Origin: Streptomyces sp. DH12
GTDB lineage: Bacteria > Actinomycetota > Actinomycetes > Streptomycetales > Streptomycetaceae
Assembly: GCF_020873895.1 (NCBI RefSeq)
Contig: NZ_JAHWGT010000017.1
Location: 1-64,000, forward strand
Length of the DNA: 64,000 nt
Reading direction: 5' to 3'
Below are positions 1 through 10,772 of this stretch, one piece after another. Position 1 is the first letter of the stretch. The number at the start of each line of letters is the position of its first letter. The translations under genes were made by a program, and so were the position numbers. The notes beneath the pieces were generated by a model. That model made no database searches and was not told where the DNA came from. It was given only the letters and a program-made list of their open reading frames with translations.

Positions 1-82
1 GCCCGGCCCCCAGGACCGTCCCGGATGGCTGTCAGCCGCCATCGGTGCGGCCCTCCGGTCGTGCGCGCGTCGTTGACGGGCT

Positions 83-122
83 TGTTTGATTGTGGTTCCT
101 TGTGTGAGGTTCTGTTTGATTG
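83..122 (+). promoter_or_regulatory. gal promoter region with direct repeats
   Basis: Upstream of galT the decamer TGTTTGATTG occurs at 83-92 and again at 113-122, exactly 30 bp apart, about three helical turns. The stretch between them is T/G-rich and less GC-rich than the genes. The galP1 promoter of S. lividans is known to carry a complex operator of repeated short sequences, so these repeats are a reasonable operator candidate. The regulator is not identified here. Confidence 0.45.
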
Positions 123-144
123 GTGTGGTGCGAGGAGCCTCCGC

Positions 145-1233
145 GTGAAGAAGACGTCCACCCGGCTCGCCGACGGGCGCGAGCTGGTCTACTACGACTC
201 CCGGGACGACGCCGTACGGGACGCCGTCGACGCCCGGCCGCTCGACCCGGTCGCCACCACCGCCGAGATCCGCGAGGACGTCCTGCTCGGCGACCGCGTC
301 GCCGTCGCCTCCCACCGCCAGGGCCGCACCCACCACCCGCCCGTCGACGCCTGCCCGCTCTGCCCGTCCCGCGACGGCCGGCGCACCGAGGTCCCCGCCG
401 ACGACTACGAGGTGGTCGTCTTCGAGAACCGCTTCCCCTCCCTCGCCGGGGACTCCGGGCGCTGCGAGGTGGTCTGCTTCACCTCCGACCACGACGCGTC
501 CTTCGCCGACCTCACCGAGGAGCGGGCCGCGCTCGTCCTGGAGGCGTGGACCGACCGCACCGCCGAACTCGCCGCGCTTCCGGGCGTGGAGCAGGTGTTC
601 TGCTTCGAGAACCGGGGCGCCGAGATCGGCGTGACGCTCGGCCACCCGCACGGCCAGGTCTACGGCTACCCCTTCACCACCCCCCGCACCGCCCTCATGC
701 TCCGCTCCCTCGACGCGCACGCCCGGCGCACCGGCGGCCGCAACCTCTTCGACGACGTCGTCGCGCGCGAGCGCGACGACGGCGAGCGGGTGGTCCTCGC
801 CACCGAGCACTGGACCGCCTTCGTGCCGTACGCCGCGCACTGGCCGTACGAGGTGCACCTCTACCCCAACCGCCGCGTCCCGGACCTGCGCGCCCTCGAC
901 GACGCCGCGCGCGCGGAGTGCGCGCGGGTGTACCTGGAGCTCCTGAGGCGCTTCGACCGGATCTTCGACCCGGAGGCCCGGCAGGACCCGGGCGGCGGGG
1001 ACGCGGGGGGCGGGGCGCCGCCCACGCCGTACATCGCCGCCTGGCACCAGGCGCCGTTCGGCGATCCGCGGCGCGACGCGTTCGCCCTGCACCTGGAGCT
1101 GTTCACCATCCGCCGCACGTCGGGCAAGCTGAAGTTCCTCGCGGGCTCCGAGTCCGGCATGGGCGCGTTCATCAACGACGTGCCGCCGGAGGCCGCGGCA
1201 CGGCGACTGCGAGAGGTAGCGAGCGCATCATGA
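145..1233 (+). CDS. galT: galactose-1-phosphate uridylyltransferase
   Basis: Second step of the Leloir pathway: it exchanges UDP between UDP-glucose and galactose-1-phosphate in the cytoplasm. About 362 residues, the usual size. The zinc-type motif CPLCPS is near residue 75, and the catalytic HPHGQ motif lies in GHPHGQVYGYPF near residue 170. GTG at 145 (VKKTSTRLADGREL) is chosen because conserved GalT sequence begins there; the frame stays open upstream to 25, but that part is unlike GalT and lies over the promoter repeats. The stop overlaps the galE start (ATGA), so galT-galE-galK is one translationally coupled operon, read from the promoter at about 80-125. Confidence 0.95.
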   Translation: MKKTSTRLADGRELVYYDSRDDAVRDAVDARPLDPVATTAEIREDVLLGDRVAVASHRQGRTHHPPVDACPLCPSRDGRRTEVPADDYEVVVFENRFPSLAGDSGRCEVVCFTSDHDASFADLTEERAALVLEAWTDRTAELAALPGVEQVFCFENRGAEIGVTLGHPHGQVYGYPFTTPRTALMLRSLDAHARRTGGRNLFDDVVARERDDGERVVLATEHWTAFVPYAAHWPYEVHLYPNRRVPDLRALDDAARAECARVYLELLRRFDRIFDPEARQDPGGGDAGGGAPPTPYIAAWHQAPFGDPRRDAFALHLELFTIRRTSGKLKFLAGSESGMGAFINDVPPEAAARRLREVASAS

Positions 1234-2204
1234 AGTACCTGGTAACGGGCGGGGCCGGTTACGTCGGCGGGGTCGTCGCGGCACACCTGCTGGAGGCCGG
1301 ACACGAGGTGGTGGTCCTCGACGACCTGTCGACCGGCTTCCGCGAGGCCGTGCCGGACGGCGCCGTCCTCGTCGAGGGCCGGGTGCAGGACGCGGCCCGC
1401 CACCTCGACGCCTCGTTCGACGGAGTCCTGCACTTCGCCGCGTTCTCGCAGGTCGGCGAGTCGGTCGCGCGGCCGGAGAAGTACTGGGACAACAACGTCG
1501 GCGGCTCCATGGCGCTGCTCGCCGCCATGCGGGCGGCGGGCGTGCGCCGGCTGGTCTTCTCGTCCACCGCCGCGACCTACGGCGAACCGGTCGCCACCCC
1601 CCTCACCGAGACCGCCCCCACCGCGCCCACCAGCCCGTACGGCGCCTCCAAGCTCGCCGTCGACCACATGATCGCCGGTGAGGCGGCGGCGCACGGACTG
1701 GCGGCGGCGTCCCTGCGCTACTTCAACGTCGCCGGCGCCCACGGCCCGCACGGCGAGCGCCACGACCCCGAGTCGCACCTGATCCCGCTGGTGCTCCAGG
1801 TCGCCCTCGGCGAACGCGAGTCCATCGCCGTCTACGGCGACGACTACCCCACCCCCGACGGCACCTGCGTTCGCGACTACATCCACGTCTCCGACCTCGC
1901 CGAGGCCCACCTCCTCGCCCTGGACGCCGTCACCCCCGGCGAGCACCTGGTCTGCAACCTCGGCAACGGCAGCGGCTTCTCGGTCCGCGAGGTCGTCGAG
2001 ACCGTCCGCAAGGTCACCGGCCACCCCGTCCCCGAGGTCCTGGCCGCGCGCCGCCCCGGCGACCCGGCCGTCCTCGTCGCCTCGGCCGCCACCGCGCGCG
2101 AGCGGCTCGGCTGGCGGCCCACCCGCACCGACCTCGCGGACATCGTCGCGGACGCCTGGGAGTTCGCCCGCGGGCACGCCCGGGAGCGGGAGGCGGCGCG
2201 GTGA
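1230..2204 (+). CDS. galE: UDP-glucose 4-epimerase
   Basis: Interconverts UDP-galactose and UDP-glucose using bound NAD. A 324-residue extended short-chain dehydrogenase. The N-terminal nucleotide-binding motif is GGAGYVGG (residues 7-14). The active-site YxxxK is YGASK, with the preceding SST motif for the catalytic Ser. Typical GalE C-terminal sequence follows (CVRDYIHVSDLAEAH). It starts inside the galT stop codon and ends inside the galK start codon (GTGA), so the three proteins are probably made in fixed ratio. Confidence 0.95.
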   Translation: MKYLVTGGAGYVGGVVAAHLLEAGHEVVVLDDLSTGFREAVPDGAVLVEGRVQDAARHLDASFDGVLHFAAFSQVGESVARPEKYWDNNVGGSMALLAAMRAAGVRRLVFSSTAATYGEPVATPLTETAPTAPTSPYGASKLAVDHMIAGEAAAHGLAAASLRYFNVAGAHGPHGERHDPESHLIPLVLQVALGERESIAVYGDDYPTPDGTCVRDYIHVSDLAEAHLLALDAVTPGEHLVCNLGNGSGFSVREVVETVRKVTGHPVPEVLAARRPGDPAVLVASAATARERLGWRPTRTDLADIVADAWEFARGHAREREAAR

Positions 2205-3385
2205 GCGGTGCGGGCACCGCGGCGGCCGAGAAGGTCGCCGCGGGGTTCCGGGAGCTGTACGGGAGGGAGCCCGACGGCGTGTGGGCCGCCCCCGGCCGCG
2301 TCAACCTCATCGGGGAGTACACCGACGTCAACGACGGGTTCGTGCTGCCGCTGGCGCTGCCGCACACCGCGGTCGCCGCCGTCGCCCGCCGCACGGACGG
2401 CGTGCTGCGGCTGCACTCCGCCGAGGCGGGCCCGGCGCCCGGCGGGGGCGTGGTGCGCCTCGACACCGCCGACCTGGCGCCGCCCGGCCCGGACGGCGGC
2501 TGGGCCGCCTACCCGGCGGGCGTGGTGTGGGCGCTGCGCGCCGCCGGGCACGCCGTGACCGGCGCGGACGTCCACCTGTCGGCCACCGTGCCGACGGGCG
2601 CCGGGCTGTCCTCGTCGGCGGCGCTGGAGGTGGTCACCGCCCTCGCCCTGAACGACCTGTTCGGGCTCGGGCTGACCGGCCCGGAGCTCGCCGTCCTCGC
2701 CCGGCGCGCCGAGAACGACTTCGTCGGCGTCCCCTGCGGCGTCATGGACCAGATGGCGTCCGCCTGCTGCGCCGAGGGCCACGCCCTGCACCTGGACACC
2801 CGCGACCTGACCCGGCGGCAGGTGCCGTTCGACCCCGCCGCGCACGGGCTGCGGCTGCTCGTCGTCGACACCCGCGTGCGGCACGCGCTCGGGGACGGCG
2901 CGTACGCCGAGCGCCGCGCCGGGTGCGAGGCCGGCGCGCGGGCGCTCGGGGTCCGCACGCTGCGCGAGGTCCCGTACGGGGAGCTCGCCGGCGCGCTGGC
3001 GCGGCTGGACGACCCGACCGTGCGCGCGTACGTCCGGCACGTCGTCTCCGACAACCACCGGGTCGCCCGGACGGTGGCGCTGCTCGACGCCGGCGAGGTG
3101 CGGGCGGTCGGCCCAGTGCTGACGGAGGGCCACGCCTCGCTCCGCGACGACCTGCGGGTCTCCTGCCCGGAGCTGGACCTGGTCGTCTCGGCGGCGTGCG
3201 CGGCGGGCGCGCTGGGCGCCCGGATGACCGGCGGCGGGTTCGGCGGCTCGGCGGTGGTCCTGGCCGAGGCGGAGGCGGCGGACGCGGTGGCGGCGGCCGT
3301 GGAGGAGGCGTTCGCGGCGCGGGGCCTGCGCGCCCCGCGGGTCTTCCCGGCGCTGCCGTCGGCGGGGGCCCGGCGGCTGTGGTGA
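2201..3385 (+). CDS. galK: galactokinase
   Basis: Phosphorylates galactose with ATP, the entry step of the Leloir pathway. A 394-residue GHMP kinase with the galactokinase signature GRVNLIGEYTDVNDG near residue 30, the ATP-binding PTGAGLSSSAALE near residue 130, and the C-terminal GHMP motif (MTGGGFGGSAVVL). The GTG start overlaps the galE stop by four bases. The gene closes the operon; a GC-rich hairpin follows directly after the stop. Confidence 0.95.
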   Translation: MSGAGTAAAEKVAAGFRELYGREPDGVWAAPGRVNLIGEYTDVNDGFVLPLALPHTAVAAVARRTDGVLRLHSAEAGPAPGGGVVRLDTADLAPPGPDGGWAAYPAGVVWALRAAGHAVTGADVHLSATVPTGAGLSSSAALEVVTALALNDLFGLGLTGPELAVLARRAENDFVGVPCGVMDQMASACCAEGHALHLDTRDLTRRQVPFDPAAHGLRLLVVDTRVRHALGDGAYAERRAGCEAGARALGVRTLREVPYGELAGALARLDDPTVRAYVRHVVSDNHRVARTVALLDAGEVRAVGPVLTEGHASLRDDLRVSCPELDLVVSAACAAGALGARMTGGGFGGSAVVLAEAEAADAVAAAVEEAFAARGLRAPRVFPALPSAGARRLW

Positions 3386-3386
3386 C

Positions 3387-3416
3387 CGGGCCGGCGCAGC
3401 CTCCCGCGCCGGCCCG
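3387..3416 (+). terminator. hairpin after galK
   Basis: An 11-bp perfect stem (CGGGCCGGCGC / GCGCCGGCCCG) with an 8-nt loop begins one base after the galK stop. There is no U-tract, as is usual in Streptomyces. It probably ends or stabilises the gal mRNA. Confidence 0.7.
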
Positions 3417-3712
3417 TCGCCGCCCGTACCGCCCCGGACGCGTGATCGGGAAACTGTCGATTTCCGCCCCGTAACGACACAGGTGACACAGGGGGAACGG
3501 CCGGGTCGGTCAGTTCTGCAAATCGGCTTCCGGTCCGGCCCCGCGGCCTTACCCTGATGCACAGCACCGGTGGGGGCCGGTGCTGATCAGGGGGCGAGAC
3601 GGTCGGGTACGACGCCCGGGCGGGGTGGCACCGGTACGCGGCGGCGGCCGGGTGTCCGCGTGCCCGCCCCGCCTCCGGGCGCCGTACCCGCGCCAGTCAG
3701 CTTCCTCGACCC
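3417..3712. other. intergenic region, galK to response regulator
   Basis: No gene seen. The half around 3445-3560 is comparatively AT-rich and probably carries the promoter of the downstream regulator. A second hairpin (AGCACCGG / CCGGTGCT, loop of 6) lies at 3563-3584, about 130 bp before the start codon, in the likely 5' leader. Confidence 0.4.
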
Positions 3713-4492
3713 ATGGGGGTGTCCGTGGTCCGTATCCGGGTTCTCGTGGTGGACGACCACCGCATCTTCGCCGAGTCGCTCGCCGCGGCGCTGGCGGCCG
3801 AGCCCGACGTGGACGTCGCCGCGGCCGGCAGCGGTCCCGCGGCGCTGCGCTGCCTCGACCGGGCCGCAGCGGAGGGCCGCCGGTTCGACGTGCTCCTGGT
3901 CGACGCGGACCTCGGCGCGGCGGCCGGGCGGCCGGTCGCGCGCGTGGTCCCGGACGGCGGCGCCGCGGACGGCATCGTCGACGGGATCTCCCTGGTCGCC
4001 GGGGTGCGCCGGGCGCAGCCCTCCGTACGGACGGTGGTCCTGGCGGAGAAGGACGACCCGGCCCGCGCCGCCCTCGCCCTGGGGGCCGGCGCGTGCGGCT
4101 GGGTGGCCAAGGACTGCTCGCTGCAGCGCCTCCTCGGGGTGATACGCGGCGTGCTGCGCGACGAGACGCACCTGGCGCCCGCCCTGCTCACCGGGGTGCT
4201 GCGGGAGCTGACCGCCGCGCGCAAGCACCGCACCGAGAGCGAGCGGCTGGTGGAGTCGCTCACCCCGCGCGAGCGGGAGGTGCTGCGCTGCATGGTGGCC
4301 GGGCTCGGCCGCAAGGCGGTCGCGGAGCGGCTCTTCCTCTCCCCGCACACCGTCCGCACCCACATGCAGAACGTCCTCGGCAAGCTCGGCGTCCACTCCA
4401 CGCTGGCGGCGGTCGCCCTGGCCCGCAGGGCCGGTGTGGGGCCGGCCGTGTCAGCCGGGGATGTTGTCGAACGGGGCGGTCAGCTGGCGTAG
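3713..4492 (+). CDS. orphan LuxR-family response regulator
   Basis: A 259-residue NarL/LuxR-type regulator. The N-terminal receiver has the acidic pair D14-D15 and a probable phospho-acceptor at D64 (VLLVDADLG), followed by an insertion of about 20 residues rich in Gly/Ala/Pro. The usual switch Thr/Ser is Ala (TVVLAEKDD), while the Lys is kept (VAKDCS). The C-terminal HTH starts at LTPREREVL and contains HTVRTHMQNVLGKLGVHS. No sensor kinase gene adjoins it. The altered switch residue suggests either atypical phosphorylation or control by something other than phosphate. The last 42 bp overlap the 3' end of the convergent MarR gene. GTG at 3719 is an alternative start. Confidence 0.85.
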   Translation: MGVSVVRIRVLVVDDHRIFAESLAAALAAEPDVDVAAAGSGPAALRCLDRAAAEGRRFDVLLVDADLGAAAGRPVARVVPDGGAADGIVDGISLVAGVRRAQPSVRTVVLAEKDDPARAALALGAGACGWVAKDCSLQRLLGVIRGVLRDETHLAPALLTGVLRELTAARKHRTESERLVESLTPREREVLRCMVAGLGRKAVAERLFLSPHTVRTHMQNVLGKLGVHSTLAAVALARRAGVGPAVSAGDVVERGGQLA

Positions 4493-4948
4493 CAGCGCGG
4501 CGAGGTCGGCCCGCTCGGCGCGGGACAGCCGGGCGAGGATCGCCCGCTCCTGGTCCAGCAGGCCGGCGAGGGCCTGATCGGCGCGGTCGCGCCCCTCGGC
4601 GGTGAGGCGGACGAGGACGCCGCGCCGGTCGGTGGGGTCGGGCAGCCGCTCGACGAGGCCCTTCTTCGCGAGCCGGTCGATGCGGTTGGTCATCGTCCCC
4701 GACGTGACGAGCGTCTGGGTGAGCAGCTGGCCGGGGGAGAGCTGGTACGGGGCGCCCGCGCGGCGCAGCGACGTGAGGACGTCGAACTCCCACGGCTCCA
4801 GCTGGTGCTCGGCGAAGGCGAGGCGGCGCGCCCGGTCCAGGTGGCGGGCCAGCCGGGAGACGCGGCTGAGCACCTCGAGCGGCTCCACGTCGAGGTCGGG
4901 GCGCTCGCGGCGCCATGCAGCGACCAGACGGTCGACCTCGTCCTCCAT
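4451..4948 (-). CDS. MarR-family transcriptional regulator
   Basis: A 165-residue winged-helix protein with the MarR core: recognition helix TSGTMTNRIDRLAKKGLV and wing DPTDRRGVLVRLTAEG. The ATG at 4948 (MEDEVDRLVAAW) is chosen because the family homology starts there; longer versions run through the operator. It is divergent from the methyltransferase gene at 5080, with a 14-bp palindrome in the shared upstream DNA, so autorepression and control of that neighbour are likely. The ligand is unknown. Confidence 0.88.
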   Translation of the reverse strand: MEDEVDRLVAAWRRERPDLDVEPLEVLSRVSRLARHLDRARRLAFAEHQLEPWEFDVLTSLRRAGAPYQLSPGQLLTQTLVTSGTMTNRIDRLAKKGLVERLPDPTDRRGVLVRLTAEGRDRADQALAGLLDQERAILARLSRAERADLAALLRQLTAPFDNIPG

Positions 4949-4983
4949 GACGATCAGTGTAGGGGATCTGTCGACATGAAGTC

Positions 4984-4997
4984 TCTTGATGTCAAGA
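4984..4997. promoter_or_regulatory. MarR-type operator palindrome
   Basis: TCTTGATGTCAAGA: six bases on each side (TCTTGA / TCAAGA) are perfect inverted repeats around a central TG. This is the usual form of operators bound by MarR dimers in actinobacteria. It lies 36 bp upstream of the MarR start codon and 83 bp upstream of the methyltransferase start. Confidence 0.65.
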
Positions 4998-5079
4998 AAT
5001 GTGTTTCCGGACGATTGAGCGGACCCCCGTTGGAGCAACGTTCCGCTTAGACCACTCGCACCAGCAAGGGAGTTCGACC

Positions 5080-5907
5080 GTGCATTCCGCACCCACGTGG
5101 GATCCGGAGCAGTACCTGAGGCATTCCGGCCACCGCACCCGTCCGTTCCTGGACCTGCTCGCCCGGATCCCGGAACTGCCCGCCGCCGCGGAGGGGAGGC
5201 CCGCCCGCATCGCCGACCTCGGCTGCGGGCCCGGCAACGTCACCGCGCTGCTCGCCGAGCGCTGGCCCGACGCCCGCATCACCGGCTTCGACCTCTCCCG
5301 GGAAATGCTGGAGCAGGCCGACAAGCACCACGCCGGCACCACGTCCGGCGGCGGCTGGCTCGACTTCCGCCACGCCGACGCCGCGCGGTGGACGCCCGAC
5401 GAGCCCTACGACCTGATCGTCTCCAACGCCGCGCTCCAGTGGGTGCCGAACCACCCGGAGTCCTTCGCGGGCTGGCTGGAGGGCGTGGTCGCGGGCGGCA
5501 CCCTGGCCTTCCAGGTGCCGGCCAACTTCACCGCGCCGAGCCACGCGCTCCTGGGCGAGCTGTGCGACAGTCCCCGCTGGCGCTCCCGCCTCGCCGGGCG
5601 CGGACGGCTCTTCGCCCACGTCCTCGACACGGCGGAGTACCTGGGCCGGCTCGTCGACCTCGGCTGCGCGGCCGACGTGTGGGAGACGGTGTACGCCCAG
5701 CTCCTCCAGGGCGAGGACCCGGTGCTCGACTGGGTAAAGGGCACCGCGCTGCGCCCCGTCCTCACCGAGCTGGAGGGCGACGGCGCGGCCGTCGCGGAGT
5801 TCCTGTCCCAGTACCGCGACCTGCTCCGCAAGGCCTATCCGCCGGGGCCGCACGGCACGGTCTTCCCGTACCGCCGGGTCTTCGCCGTCGCCCGGAAGGA
5901 GTACTGA
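5080..5907 (+). CDS. tam: trans-aconitate 2-methyltransferase-like protein
   Basis: A 275-residue class I SAM-dependent methyltransferase. Motif I is IADLGCGPGNVTALL near residue 45; the post-motif acidic residue lies in ITGFDLSREML; SNAALQWVPNH is characteristic of the Tam family, which methylates trans-aconitate, a by-product that inhibits aconitase. The GTG at 5080 has a good RBS (AAGGGAG); the frame is open upstream to 4999 but that part would cross the regulatory region. It is divergent from the MarR gene and probably repressed by it. Substrate assignment rests on family resemblance only. Confidence 0.8.
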   Translation: MHSAPTWDPEQYLRHSGHRTRPFLDLLARIPELPAAAEGRPARIADLGCGPGNVTALLAERWPDARITGFDLSREMLEQADKHHAGTTSGGGWLDFRHADAARWTPDEPYDLIVSNAALQWVPNHPESFAGWLEGVVAGGTLAFQVPANFTAPSHALLGELCDSPRWRSRLAGRGRLFAHVLDTAEYLGRLVDLGCAADVWETVYAQLLQGEDPVLDWVKGTALRPVLTELEGDGAAVAEFLSQYRDLLRKAYPPGPHGTVFPYRRVFAVARKEY

Positions 5908-5915
5908 GGAACACC

Positions 5916-5950
5916 GCGGCCCCGCGCGCCGGCCGGACGCGCGGGGCCGC
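5916..5950. terminator. bidirectional terminator between tam and tetR
   Basis: A 13-bp stem (GCGGCCCCGCGCG / CGCGCGGGGCCGC) with a 9-nt loop sits between two convergent genes and can serve both. Confidence 0.7.
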
Positions 5951-5981
5951 CGGCCGGGCCGGGGGCGGGCCGGTGTCCGGG

Positions 5982-6656
5982 TCAGGACTTGCGGTGGCCT
6001 ATCAGGCGGGGCTTGGGCTCCAGGCCGTCCAGCCCGTGCCAGGCGAGGTTCACCAGGTGGGCCGCGACCTCCGCCTTCTTCGGCTTCCGGGCGTCCAGCC
6101 ACCACTGGCCGGTCAGCGCCACCATGCCGACCAGGGCCTGCGCGTACAGCGGCGCCAGCTTCGGGTCGAAGCCGCGGGCCTTGAACTCCAGGCCCAGGAT
6201 GTCCTCGACCTGTGTGGCGATGTCGGAGATCAGCGACGCGAACGTACCCGTCGACTGCGCCACCGGCGAGTCCCGCACCAGGATCCGGAAGCCGTCCGTG
6301 TACGTCTCGATGTAGTCCAGCAGCGCGAACGCGGCCTGCTCCAGCAGCTCACGCGGGTGCCCCGCCGTGAGCGCGCCGGTCACCATGTCGAGGAGCTGGC
6401 GCATCTCGCGGTCGACCACGACGGCGTACAGCCCCTCCTTGCCGCCGAAGTGCTCGTAGACGACCGGCTTGGACACCCCGGCCTTCGCCGCGATCTCCTC
6501 CACCGAGGTGCCTTCGAAACCGCGTGCGGCGAACAGCGTGCGGCCGATGTCGAGCAGCTGCTGGCGGCGCTCCGCGCCCGTCATGCGGACGCGGCGGCCG
6601 CGCCTCGGTTTGTCACTGCTGGTCCCACTGCCGTCGATCGCCACACCGTCCATCAT
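5982..6656 (-). CDS. TetR-family regulator of the desaturase
   Basis: A 224-residue TetR protein. The N-terminal HTH (about residues 30-75) includes GTSVEEIAAKAGVSKPVVYEH, and the C-terminal ligand domain is all-helical. Its ATG (6656) overlaps the stop of the upstream desaturase gene as ATGA, so the two form a coupled operon with the enzyme first. By analogy with DesT/FasR-type regulators that sense acyl-CoA and control desaturases, it probably controls this desaturase through the two boxes at 7721-7749. The ligand is an inference. Confidence 0.88.
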   Translation of the reverse strand: MMDGVAIDGSGTSSDKPRRGRRVRMTGAERRQQLLDIGRTLFAARGFEGTSVEEIAAKAGVSKPVVYEHFGGKEGLYAVVVDREMRQLLDMVTGALTAGHPRELLEQAAFALLDYIETYTDGFRILVRDSPVAQSTGTFASLISDIATQVEDILGLEFKARGFDPKLAPLYAQALVGMVALTGQWWLDARKPKKAEVAAHLVNLAWHGLDGLEPKPRLIGHRKS

Positions 6657-7627
6657 GCCGCGTTCGCGGACTGCGACCGGCGGCGGGCTTCGATCCGGTC
6701 GGCGCTCGGCCAGCGCACGTCGTAGGCCCAGCCCAGCTTCTCGAACCAGCGGATCAGCCGGGCGCTGGAGTCCACCTGCCCGCGCATCACGCCGTGCCGG
6801 GCGCTCGTCGGCTCGGCGTGGTGGAGGTTGTGCCAGGACTCTCCGCACGACAGCACCGCCAGCCACCAGACGTTGCCGGAGCGGTCACGCGACTTGAAGG
6901 GGCGCTTGCCGACGGCGTGGCAGATCGAGTTGATCGACCACGTGACGTGGTGCAGCAGCGCCACCCGGACCAGCGAGCCCCAGAAGAACGCCGTGAACGC
7001 GCCCCACCAGGACATCGTCACCAGCCCGCCCACCACCGGCGGGATCGCCAGCGACACGACGGTCCACAGGATGAACTGCCGCGAGATGCGGCGGAGCGCC
7101 GGGTCCTTGATCAGGTCGGGGGCGTACTTGTGCTGCGGCGTGCGCTCCTCGTCGAACATCCAGCCGATGTGCGCCCACCACAGGCCCTTCATCAGCGCCG
7201 GCACGGTCTCGCCGAACCGCCACGGGGAGTGCGGGTCGCCCTCCGCGTCGGAGAACTTGTGGTGCTTGCGGTGGTCCGCCACCCAGCGGACCAGCGGCCC
7301 CTCGACCGCCATCGACCCCATCACGGCGAGGGCGATCCGCAGCGGGCGCTTCGCCTTGAACGAGCCGTGGGTGAAGTAGCGGTGGAAGCCGATCGTGATG
7401 CCGTGGCAGCCGATGTAGTACATCGCCGTCATCAGGCCCAGGTCGAGCCAGCTGACGCCCCAGCCCCAGGCGAGCGGTACCGCCGCGGCCAGGGCCAGGA
7501 ACGGCACCGTGATGAAGATGAGGAGGGCGATCTGCTCGATGGACCGCTTGCTGTCGCCGCCGAGGGTGGCGGACGGCGCGTCGGGGGAGTCGGTCCTGGT
7601 GTCGAGCACGTCGGGGCTCGTGGTCAT
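6653..7627 (-). CDS. acyl-CoA desaturase (delta-9 type)
   Basis: A 324-residue membrane fatty acid desaturase that introduces a cis double bond into saturated acyl chains, using a di-iron centre fed by a reductase. All three histidine boxes are present: HRYFTH, HRKHH and HNLHH. Hydrophobic pairs flank the first box and precede the last. The ATG at 7627 has AGGGA upstream. It is the first gene of the desaturase-tetR operon and is divergent from ppc. Confidence 0.92.
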   Translation of the reverse strand: MTTSPDVLDTRTDSPDAPSATLGGDSKRSIEQIALLIFITVPFLALAAAVPLAWGWGVSWLDLGLMTAMYYIGCHGITIGFHRYFTHGSFKAKRPLRIALAVMGSMAVEGPLVRWVADHRKHHKFSDAEGDPHSPWRFGETVPALMKGLWWAHIGWMFDEERTPQHKYAPDLIKDPALRRISRQFILWTVVSLAIPPVVGGLVTMSWWGAFTAFFWGSLVRVALLHHVTWSINSICHAVGKRPFKSRDRSGNVWWLAVLSCGESWHNLHHAEPTSARHGVMRGQVDSSARLIRWFEKLGWAYDVRWPSADRIEARRRSQSANAA

Positions 7628-7720
7628 GGGCGTCCCTGGGGGTGAGGAGGAGGGGGGAAGGGGGGGTGGAGCGGAGGGGGAGGGGAACGGGGGTGCGTGT
7701 CGTCGGTACGGGCAGCGTGG

Positions 7721-7749
7721 CTACGGTTCCGTAACCTACGGCCTCGTAA
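7721..7749. promoter_or_regulatory. two tandem operator-like boxes upstream of desaturase-tetR
   Basis: CTACGGTTCCGTAA (7721-7734) and CTACGGCCTCGTAA (7736-7749) are 15 bp apart, start to start. Each is an imperfect palindrome of the form TACG-N4/5-CGTA. The pair lies 94-122 bp before the desaturase start codon, a likely site for the TetR protein encoded in the operon. It may also influence ppc on the other strand. Confidence 0.55.
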
Positions 7750-7954
7750 GTATGGCAGTGCTCCGGCTCGCGGCAAGAGGGCTGCGCACGGTCCGGCCCG
7801 GGGCGACACCTATCCTGGGTGTCGTCGGACAGCGCGGTCCGCAGCGTCCCCGAGGGATCGCCCCGCCAAACCCGCCGGTAGTTCGAAGGGACGATCCCGG
7901 GACACCTCAGCAGTACCCCTCCAGACGTGCTCATCACTGCAAGGAGCCGCACCT

Positions 7955-10684
<2,730 letters not shown>

Positions 10685-10698
10685 CCGCGCCCCCGCAC

Positions 10699-10746
10699 AC
10701 GGGAAAGGGCCCCCGCCGGATCGCTCCGGCGGGGGCCCTTTCCCGT
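10699..10746. terminator. strong hairpin after ppc
   Basis: A 22-bp perfect stem with a 4-nt loop (tcgc), 15 bp beyond the ppc stop. It lies between ppc and a convergent gene and probably terminates both. Confidence 0.85.
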
Positions 10747-10772
10747 TCCACGCGCGCGGGGCGCGTGCCGGG

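Noticed and set aside
25-144. Longer galT start at ATG 25
   Set aside because: The extra 40 residues have no resemblance to GalT and overlap the promoter repeats; GTG 145 fits the family start.
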